NCBI GenBank assembly: GCA_030430535.1
Contig: JAUIKY010000021.1
Location: 1 to 57,522, forward strand
Length of the DNA: 57,522 nucleotides
Source of the DNA: Bacteroidia bacterium
GTDB lineage: Bacteria > Bacteroidota > Bacteroidia > Flavobacteriales > Flavobacteriaceae
Direction: 5' to 3'
The notes under the pieces are model-generated. The model had not been told where the DNA came from. It saw nothing but the letters and a program-made list of their open reading frames with translations, and searched no databases. Positions within the stretch are counted from its first letter, which is position 1, and the number at the start of each line of letters is the position of its first letter. Below are positions 48,134 to 54,689 of this stretch, piece after piece. A program made the translations under genes and the position numbers.

Positions 48134-48979
48134 TTAAAACCTTTGCAACCTATAATGTGATGGCGTTAGGCCTTTAATTTCTTTAAATTTTCGATTGAAA
48201 TTGGCTGTATTTTGAAAACCACATAACTCAGAAATGGAAGAAATAGAATAATCTGGGTTGTTGTAAATCATTTTACAAGCATTTTCAATTCTAATTTCAA
48301 TTAAAAACTGAAAAAACGTTTTATTGGTACGCTTTTTAAAATAACGACAAAAGGCATTTTTACTCATATTTGCTACTTGAGATATTTCTTCCAGAGTAAT
48401 AATTTCCATGTAGTTTTCCATAGCGTAGTTAAACACATCTTTCATGCGTTTTCCTTCATCATCCGTATATTTTTTCTTATAAACAAATGAAGATAATGCG
48501 GTACGTTTGGCTTTCGTAATATGGTTTATAATCTTTAAAAGTGTGCTAATATGCTCAACCTTATTTTGGTCTTTAAGTTTTAAAAACTGCTTAATAAGTT
48601 TCTTTTTGCGCGATAGTATTTTCATACCGTTTTCCGATTCGTTAAAAAACACATTACAACCTTCTAAATCGGGTAGGTTAAAAAAGTCCTTTCCAAATGA
48701 ATTTCTATCAAAAAACAGAGTGTAAACTACGGTTTGTTCAGAAAAACTGGTGTCTGTTCTAAATACATGAGGCACATCCCCCCCTAAAACCAAAATATCA
48801 CCAGGATAAAAATCATTAATGGTGTCACCTACAATTAAAGTACCCGCTCCTTGTTCTACATAGCTAATTTGTATCTCACTATGTTGGTGTAATTGATCGT
48901 ACAATACTCTTTCTCTTTCATATTGGTATACCAACGCTTCGTTTTCTGGTTTCGGAATTTTAAAAGGAAGTACTTTCAT
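48134..48979 (-). CDS. AraC-family regulator with cupin sensor domain
   Basis: A 281-residue protein. The cupin-type N-terminal domain (about 15-140, HSEIQISYVEQGAGTLIVGD and PGDILVLGGDVPHVF) should sense a small ligand. The C-terminal AraC DNA-binding domain (about 185-281) has both helix-turn-helix parts (LEEISQVANMSKNAFCRYFKKRT and ISSISELCGFQNTANFNRKFK). It lies between the deaminase and the dehydrogenase genes, whose promoters share the 17-bp operator, so it is the best candidate for the protein that binds it. AraC proteins also control hydroxyproline genes in Pseudomonas (LhpR). The ligand may be hydroxyproline or a pathway intermediate; that is inference. Confidence 0.92.
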   Translation of the reverse strand: MKVLPFKIPKPENEALVYQYERERVLYDQLHQHSEIQISYVEQGAGTLIVGDTINDFYPGDILVLGGDVPHVFRTDTSFSEQTVVYTLFFDRNSFGKDFFNLPDLEGCNVFFNESENGMKILSRKKKLIKQFLKLKDQNKVEHISTLLKIINHITKAKRTALSSFVYKKKYTDDEGKRMKDVFNYAMENYMEIITLEEISQVANMSKNAFCRYFKKRTNKTFFQFLIEIRIENACKMIYNNPDYSISSISELCGFQNTANFNRKFKEIKGLTPSHYRLQRF

Positions 48980-49279
48980 AATGATTAATTTTGCTAATAT
49001 TACTAAAAAATAAAATACAAACCTACTTATAGGGTAATATAGTATTACAATGAGCTAATAATAACTGCCATCGATCTATAGACAAAGTCTATTTTTGTCC
49101 ATATCATATTATATATATGATTAAATGGTATTGGCACAGAGCAAGCAAGAGCACCAAGATTACCATCACAAATCGCAGAAAGATAATGCATAATTAATGC
49201 ATAATTAAGGTAGTTGAACCTGCTATGCCATCACAACCAACCTTACCAGAATATAAAAATATTTACGCATAAAAATTAC
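48980..49279. other. Divergent regulatory region between AraC and dehydrogenase genes
   Basis: 300 bp. It holds the operator and -7 box for the plus-strand dehydrogenase gene (49029-49097), a palindrome ATAGAC-AAA-GTCTAT (49078-49092) overlapping that box, and an AT-rich dyad near 49103-49121. The AraC promoter must also be here but no clear box was found. Confidence 0.65.
49029..49097 (+). promoter_or_regulatory. Operator motif and promoter box of the semialdehyde dehydrogenase operon
   Basis: ATAGGGTAATATAGTAT (49029-49045) is followed after 44 nt by the exact -7 box TATTTTTG (49090-49097). Here the operator extends into a perfect dyad, GTAATA-TAG-TATTAC (49035-49049). There is no -33 TTG at the right distance, which fits an activator-dependent promoter. 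The second palindrome ATAGAC-AAA-GTCTAT overlaps the start of the -7 box and could be a repressor or second activator site. Confidence 0.75.
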
Positions 49280-50806
49280 ATGATTACAGGCAAAAATTAC
49301 ATCGGAAACAAACTCAGTGCAACAGGTGATTATAGCTTTAAAACTATAAACCCTAAGCTAAACACCGAAAACCCAACAGCATTTGTTGAAGCGACTCCCG
49401 AAGAAATCGAAGAAGCTACACAACTCGCTGCAACGGCTTTTAAAACGTTTAGAAATGTTTCTGGGGAAGACAAAGCTAAATTTTTAAACGCTATTGCAGA
49501 CGAAATTTTAGCTTTAGATCAAGACTTAATCGATGCTTACACTACCGAATCTGGTTTACCAGAAGGTCGCGCTATTGGCGAACGCGGCAGAACCGTAATG
49601 CAATTAAAATCGTTTGCGAATTTAGTGGCTAATGAAGATTGGAAAGGCAATACTTTTGATGCTGCTATTCCAGACAGACAACCATTACCAAAAGACGATT
49701 TACGTAAAACAGTAATCCCAATCGGGCCCGTTGTTGTATTTGGAGCAAGTAATTTTCCTTTTGCTTTCTCAACAGCAGGCGGCGATACGGCAAGTGCGCT
49801 AGCTGCTGGTTGCCCTGTTATTGTAAAAGCACACGAAATGCATGCGGCAACATCAGAGCTTGTAGCTTCGGCCATTATTAAAGCTGCCGAAAAAACAGGC
49901 ATGCCAAACGGTGTGTTTTCACACCTTACTGGTCGTGGTACAGTGGTTGGTTCGGCTTTAGTAAATCACCCGAAAATTAAAGGTGTTGGTTTTACAGGAA
50001 GTATTGGCGCTGGTCGTGCTATTTTTAATTTAGCATCACAACGCGAAGAACCTATTCCCGTATATGCCGAGATGGGCAGTATAAATCCAGTAGTTATTAC
50101 GCCAAATGCTATAGCCAACCGAGGTGAAGCTATTGCGACAAATTACGCGGGTTCCATTACTTTGGGCACAGGGCAGTTTTGTACAAATCCGGGGTTAATT
50201 TTAACTATTGAAGATGAAAATACGCCAGGTTTTATTAAATCTTTAGCCGAAAAAACCGTAGCAATAGATGCACAATGCATGTTACACCCAAACATTAAAG
50301 CTGGTTTTGTAAAAAATAGCGATAGTGTAACAGCTCAAGGCGGTGTGAGCACCGTTGCTAAAATTACAAGTGATGTGGCCGATAACTTTGCAGCGTCACA
50401 AATTGCTACCGTTTCGGGCGCAGACTTTTTAGCAAACCCAAAAATACATCAAGAAGTATTTGGTCCGTTTTCGTTAGTGGTTACAAGCAAAGACGAAGCC
50501 GAACTTATAGAAATTATTGAAGCACTCGAAGGTCAATTAACAGGAACTATTATTGCTGAAGATGATGATATTGCTAACCTTAGCGATGTTGTTGAAGCTT
50601 TGACCAATCGTGTGGGTCGTATTATTTTTAATGGCGTTCCTACAGGTGTCGAGGTTTGCCCATCAATGCACCATGGCGGACCTTATCCCGCTTCAACCAA
50701 CGCAAAATATACATCGGTAGGTACCGATGCGATTCAACGTTGGGTGCGACCAATAAGTTATCAATCATTTCCTTCAGAATTACTTCCGAAAGGATTACAA
50801 AAATAA
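49280..50806 (+). CDS. Aldehyde dehydrogenase, likely alpha-ketoglutarate semialdehyde dehydrogenase
   Basis: The ATG at 49280 (MITGKNYIG) is chosen; the in-frame ATG at 49214 would add a stretch unlike the family. The 508-residue protein has the full aldehyde dehydrogenase fold: cofactor-binding motif GPVVVFGASNFPFAFS, catalytic E264 (YAEMGSINP) and nucleophile C301 (GTGQFCTNPG). It resembles the NADP-type alpha-ketoglutarate semialdehyde dehydrogenases. That enzyme completes hydroxyproline breakdown by making alpha-ketoglutarate, which enters the TCA cycle. It is the first gene of a plus-strand series with the epimerase, oxidase and prolidase, though hairpins lie between them. Confidence 0.87.
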   Translation: MITGKNYIGNKLSATGDYSFKTINPKLNTENPTAFVEATPEEIEEATQLAATAFKTFRNVSGEDKAKFLNAIADEILALDQDLIDAYTTESGLPEGRAIGERGRTVMQLKSFANLVANEDWKGNTFDAAIPDRQPLPKDDLRKTVIPIGPVVVFGASNFPFAFSTAGGDTASALAAGCPVIVKAHEMHAATSELVASAIIKAAEKTGMPNGVFSHLTGRGTVVGSALVNHPKIKGVGFTGSIGAGRAIFNLASQREEPIPVYAEMGSINPVVITPNAIANRGEAIATNYAGSITLGTGQFCTNPGLILTIEDENTPGFIKSLAEKTVAIDAQCMLHPNIKAGFVKNSDSVTAQGGVSTVAKITSDVADNFAASQIATVSGADFLANPKIHQEVFGPFSLVVTSKDEAELIEIIEALEGQLTGTIIAEDDDIANLSDVVEALTNRVGRIIFNGVPTGVEVCPSMHHGGPYPASTNAKYTSVGTDAIQRWVRPISYQSFPSELLPKGLQK

Positions 50807-50820
50807 ATGGTAAATTTAAT

Positions 50821-50853
50821 AGACCTGTCACATTTTTTAAACCTGACAGGTCT
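50821..50853 (+). terminator. Hairpin between dehydrogenase and epimerase genes
   Basis: AGACCTGTCA (50821-50830) and TGACAGGTCT (50844-50853) form a perfect 10-bp stem with a 13-nt loop. The tail has few T, so it may be a weak terminator, an RNA-stability element or a processing site in a polycistronic message. Confidence 0.6.
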
Positions 50854-50915
50854 TATTAGATTTTATCAAAAACCAAAACAATAATTTAAAAGCCCTAAAA
50901 GCATACATTGAGTTA

Positions 50916-51923
50916 ATGGCTAGAAAAACCTTTTTTTGTGTAGATGCGCATACCTGCGGAAATCCTGTTCGTGTGGTTGCTGGTGGCGGTCCCAACTTAG
51001 TTGGTGCAACTATGAGCGAAAAACGTCAACATTTCCTTAAAGAATTCGATTGGATTCGCAAAGGATTGATGTTTGAACCTCGCGGACACGACATGATGAG
51101 CGGTAGCGTACTCTATCCGCCTTCTAACCCAGAAAACGATTTTGGTATTTTATTTATCGAAACTTCGGGTTGTTTACCTATGTGTGGTCACGGTACTATT
51201 GGCACGATTACCATTGCCATTGAAGAAGGTTTAATCACCCCAAAAGTTCCAGGAAAAATTAAAATGGAAGCGCCTGCTGGCTTGGTTGAAATTGAATATC
51301 AACAAACAGGCAAAAAGGTAGATTGGGTAAAATTGGTTAATGTAAAATCGTATTTAGCAGCCGAAAACTTAACTATCGATTGTCCTGAATTGGGCGAATT
51401 AACTTTCGATGTTTCTTACGGAGGTAATTTTTATGCCATTATAGATCCGCAAAAAAACTTTAGTGGTGTGCATAACTTTACGGCCAGTAAAATTGTGCAG
51501 TACTCGCAAGTGATTCGCAATAGCATCAACGAAAATTATCCGGATATGTTTATACATCCTGAAAACGATACCATTCGCGATGTTAGCCACATGCTTTGGA
51601 CGGGTAACCCAATTGACCCAACATCATCTGGAAGAAACGCGGTTTTTTATGGCGATAAAGCTATAGACCGTTCGCCATGTGGCACAGGTACATCGGCACG
51701 CATGGCGCAATTGCATGCTAAAGGCAAACTAAAATTAGGCGAACCTTTTATTCACGAAAGTTTTATTGGCAGTAAGTTTATTGGTAGAGTGGAACAAGAA
51801 ACAACGCTTAACGGTACACCTGCAATAATACCAAGTATTCAAGGTTGGGCACAAGTAACGGGTTACAACAATATTATTATTGATGATGATGACCCTTACG
51901 CTCACGGATTTCAAGTGATATAA
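50916..51923 (+). CDS. 4-hydroxyproline 2-epimerase (proline racemase family)
   Basis: A 335-residue cytoplasmic enzyme of the cofactor-free proline racemase family. Both catalytic cysteines are present: C90 in PMCGHGT and C255 in SPCGTGTSA. The second Cys rules out the dehydratase branch, which has Thr there. Members with this neighbourhood convert trans-4-hydroxy-L-proline to cis-4-hydroxy-D-proline, the first step of hydroxyproline catabolism. The oxidase for the D-form is encoded directly downstream. Proline racemase or 3-hydroxyproline activity is less likely given the context. Length is normal. Confidence 0.9.
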   Translation: MARKTFFCVDAHTCGNPVRVVAGGGPNLVGATMSEKRQHFLKEFDWIRKGLMFEPRGHDMMSGSVLYPPSNPENDFGILFIETSGCLPMCGHGTIGTITIAIEEGLITPKVPGKIKMEAPAGLVEIEYQQTGKKVDWVKLVNVKSYLAAENLTIDCPELGELTFDVSYGGNFYAIIDPQKNFSGVHNFTASKIVQYSQVIRNSINENYPDMFIHPENDTIRDVSHMLWTGNPIDPTSSGRNAVFYGDKAIDRSPCGTGTSARMAQLHAKGKLKLGEPFIHESFIGSKFIGRVEQETTLNGTPAIIPSIQGWAQVTGYNNIIIDDDDPYAHGFQVI

Positions 51924-51936
51924 ACAAAAAAAAAAA

Positions 51937-51981
51937 AAAATGCGCTACGTAAAAACTTGAATTCATTTGCTAGCGCATTTT
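51937..51981. terminator. Two-way terminator between epimerase and oxidase genes
   Basis: AAAATGCGCTA (51937-51947) and TAGCGCATTTT (51971-51981) form a perfect 11-bp stem. A long A-run (51925-51940) precedes it, so it can end transcription on either strand. Its place inside an apparent operon means that the oxidase-prolidase pair depends on read-through or on a promoter not recognised here. Confidence 0.8.
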
Positions 51982-52004
51982 AAACTTTATAATTTAAGCA
52001 ACAG

Positions 52005-53249
52005 ATGAAAAAAGTTGTTATCATTGGTGGCGGTATTTCAGGCATTTGCAGCGCTTACTACTTACTAAAAGAAGGGTACCAAGTTACCGTTATAGATAAA
52101 AGCGACCTTACTACGGGTGCTTCGTTTATTAATGCAGGCTATTTAACGCCCAGTCATTTTATTCCGCTTGCGGCACCAGGTATTATTACCCAAGGCTTAA
52201 AATGGATGTTCAATAGTTCTAGTCCGTTTTACATCAAACCGCGTGCAGATATCGATTTCTTTAAATGGGCATTACATTTTAAAAAATCGGCAACCAATAA
52301 AAACGTCGAAAAATCTATTCCCGTTTTAAAAGAATTGAATTTAAAAAGTCAGACGCTTTTTGAAAATATGATAAACGAACTAGATTTTAGTTTTCATTAC
52401 GAGAAAAAAGGTGTACTAATGGCTTATGCTACCAAAGGTTGTGAAGAAGAAGAACACGAAGTTGCCGAAAGAGCCATGAAGGAAGGACTTGATGTTAGTG
52501 TGCTTAACAAAACAGAGTTGCAAGAGTTAGAACCTGTTCTATCAGATAAGGTTATTGGTGCTGTACATTATAAATGCGATTCGCACATGACGCCAAATCA
52601 TTTTATGCCCAAACTAAAAACGTGGTTAGAAAAAAATGGTGTGGTTTTTAAAACCAACGAAACGGTAACAGATTTCAGCATAAAAAACAATAACATTACT
52701 TCGGTTACCACAGAAAATGCCACCTATAAAGCTGACGATTTTGTTCTTGCTAGTGGTAGCTGGACTACCGAATTAGCTTCAAAATTAAAGCTAAATATTC
52801 CAGTTCAAGGAGGAAAAGGTTACAGCATGGACGTACATCGCCCAACGGGCATAACCATTCCAACCATTTTATTGGAAGCCAAAGTCGCCATAACGCCAAT
52901 GGATAAGTTTACACGTTTTGCCGGCACTATGGAATTTTCCGGAAATAACACTTTTGTTCGAAAAGAACGTGTTGAAGCCCTAGCAAACGCCATAAAAAGC
53001 TATTACACCGATATAGAAATAAACCCCGATGAACGCGCCAACGCTACTTCAGGTTTACGACCTGTTTCACCCGATGGTGTGCCGTTTATTGGCAAAACAA
53101 GCAAATACAACAACTTAACCGTAGCTGCAGGCCACGCCATGATGGGTTGGAGTTTAGGCCCTATAACAGGACAATTGGTTGCAGAACTTGTAGCGAATAA
53201 AAACACATCGGTTAATGTTTCACCGTTAGCCCCAGAGCGTTTTAAATAA
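52005..53249 (+). CDS. FAD-dependent D-amino-acid (D-hydroxyproline) oxidase/dehydrogenase
   Basis: A 414-residue protein of the DadA/glycine-oxidase (DAO) family. The FAD-binding motif VIIGGGISGICSAYYL is at residues 4-19, followed by VTVIDKSD, and the C-terminal FAD loop has GLRPVSPDGVPFIG and AAGHAMMGWSLGP. With the epimerase it should oxidise cis-4-hydroxy-D-proline to delta-1-pyrroline-4-hydroxy-2-carboxylate. Pseudomonas uses a three-subunit dehydrogenase for this step; here a single-chain enzyme appears to serve, as in some other bacteria. It is 17 bp from the prolidase-like gene, so the two are co-translated. General D-amino acid activity is possible. Confidence 0.86.
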   Translation: MKKVVIIGGGISGICSAYYLLKEGYQVTVIDKSDLTTGASFINAGYLTPSHFIPLAAPGIITQGLKWMFNSSSPFYIKPRADIDFFKWALHFKKSATNKNVEKSIPVLKELNLKSQTLFENMINELDFSFHYEKKGVLMAYATKGCEEEEHEVAERAMKEGLDVSVLNKTELQELEPVLSDKVIGAVHYKCDSHMTPNHFMPKLKTWLEKNGVVFKTNETVTDFSIKNNNITSVTTENATYKADDFVLASGSWTTELASKLKLNIPVQGGKGYSMDVHRPTGITIPTILLEAKVAITPMDKFTRFAGTMEFSGNNTFVRKERVEALANAIKSYYTDIEINPDERANATSGLRPVSPDGVPFIGKTSKYNNLTVAAGHAMMGWSLGPITGQLVAELVANKNTSVNVSPLAPERFK

Positions 53250-53266
53250 CAAAAATTAAAAACACC

Positions 53267-54481
53267 ATGAGTAAATTTGGAATAGGAGGTTCAACCATTC
53301 AAGATGAGTTAAACGCTATACAACCAACCGCACAAAACATACAACCTATTCAAAACGCCGAGTACGAAGCCCGAATTAAAAAAGCGTGTGATTTAATGCA
53401 AGCTCAAAATGTTAGTGCCTTGTATTTAAATGCAGGTACAAATTTACTTTATTTTACAGGCATGGAGTGGCACCCCAGCGAGCGCATGGTTGGAGCCATT
53501 TTATTGAGTAACGGTGACGTACATTACATAGCACCACACTTCGAAAAAGGCACCATCGAGGATTTTATGGTTATTGAAGGTGCTATCCATTGCTGGGAAG
53601 AACACGAAAGTCCGTTTAAACTTTTCGCGTCTATTATTGCAAATGAAACTTCCAATGAAGATTCTATTTTAATTGATGAATCGACACCATTTTTTATATA
53701 TGAAGGCATTTCGGATGCTATTTCACCTTTAACCTTAGGGAACGGAAAATCGATTATTTCAGCATGCAGAATGGTAAAATCTGAAGCTGAAATTAGCATC
53801 ATTAAATCTTTAATGGAAATCACTCTTGAAGTACAAAAAGCAGCTGCCCGAATATTAAAAGTTGGCATTACAGCTAAAGAAGTAACCGACTTTATTCATG
53901 AAGCGCACAAGCGTTACGGCGTTGCATCGGGTTCTTATTTTTGTATTGTGCTTTTTGGTAAAGACACCTCGTTTCCGCATGGTGTGAAAAACCCAAAACC
54001 TTTAGAAGAAAACGATATTGTTTTAGTCGATACAGGTTGTGCAGTGCACAACTATATTTCAGATATCACAAGAACATACAGTTTTGGCGTACCAACCGAT
54101 TATCAACGCAAAATTTGGAACGTTGAAAAAGAAGCACAATTTGCAGCATTCCACGCATCGCAGTTAGATAACACCTGTCACGATGTAGATACCGCGGCAA
54201 GACAAAACATTGAATCGCATGGTTTAGGGCCAGATTATAATTTACCAGGGTTGCCACACCGTACAGGGCATGGTATTGGGTTGAATATTCACGAATATCC
54301 ATATATCGTAAAGGAAAACAACACGCCATTACAATCCGGATTTTGCTACAGCATAGAACCCATGCTTGTTGTTCCAGACAATTTTGGCATTCGTTTAGAA
54401 GACCATGTCTATTTATCTAAAGACGGGCCTAAATGGTTTACGCAACCTGCGCATAGTATCGAAAATCCGTTTGGATACTAA
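53267..54481 (+). CDS. M24-family Xaa-Pro peptidase (aminopeptidase P/prolidase type)
   Basis: A 404-residue protein without a signal peptide. It has the N-terminal creatinase-like domain (about 30-170) and the pita-bread catalytic domain with all five metal ligands: D255, D266, H335 (HRTGHGIG), E364 (SIEPML) and E378 (RLEDHV). These enzymes cut bonds next to proline or hydroxyproline. Placed in the same operon as the hydroxyproline oxidase, it probably frees hydroxyproline from small imported peptides in the cytoplasm. A strong terminator follows. Confidence 0.9.
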   Translation: MSKFGIGGSTIQDELNAIQPTAQNIQPIQNAEYEARIKKACDLMQAQNVSALYLNAGTNLLYFTGMEWHPSERMVGAILLSNGDVHYIAPHFEKGTIEDFMVIEGAIHCWEEHESPFKLFASIIANETSNEDSILIDESTPFFIYEGISDAISPLTLGNGKSIISACRMVKSEAEISIIKSLMEITLEVQKAAARILKVGITAKEVTDFIHEAHKRYGVASGSYFCIVLFGKDTSFPHGVKNPKPLEENDIVLVDTGCAVHNYISDITRTYSFGVPTDYQRKIWNVEKEAQFAAFHASQLDNTCHDVDTAARQNIESHGLGPDYNLPGLPHRTGHGIGLNIHEYPYIVKENNTPLQSGFCYSIEPMLVVPDNFGIRLEDHVYLSKDGPKWFTQPAHSIENPFGY

Positions 54482-54502
54482 TGCTTTTTCTATAACAGTT
54501 AC

Positions 54503-54547
54503 AAAGAATAAGGATGATGTTTTACTGAAACATCATCCTTATTCTTT
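54503..54547 (+). terminator. Strong terminator after the Xaa-Pro peptidase gene
   Basis: Two perfectly complementary 20-base arms (54503-54522 and 54528-54547) are separated by a 5-nt loop. It is the longest stem of the window's terminators and starts 22 bp after the stop codon. Confidence 0.88.
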
Positions 54548-54604
54548 ATGACCCCGTCAGTATATTGTATTAAAATATCTATTTATACCCTGTTAACTTT
54601 TAGT

Positions 54605-54673
54605 TAAGGTTAATATAATATAAGTTTTAGCTAACATTACACGGCAACCGTTAGCAGATAATATTTAATTTTA
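54605..54673 (+). promoter_or_regulatory. Operator motif and promoter-like box of the DPP-IV operon
   Basis: GTTAATATAATAT (54609-54621) fits the shared motif GNTAATATARTAT. After 44 nt comes TAATTTTA (54666-54673), identical to the box before the first SusC operon. The predicted leader would be only about 10 nt, and no -33 TTG is visible, so this site is less certain than those of the deaminase and dehydrogenase genes. Confidence 0.5.
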
Positions 54674-54689
54674 TTCATTATTCAATATT

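Noticed and set aside
49103-49121. ATCATAT / ATATGAT dyad before the dehydrogenase gene
   Set aside because: Built from simple AT alternation; too weak to call without conservation data.
49214-49279. Upstream ATG for the aldehyde dehydrogenase gene
   Set aside because: The added 22 residues do not resemble the family N-terminus, and the ATG at 49280 starts at the usual place.
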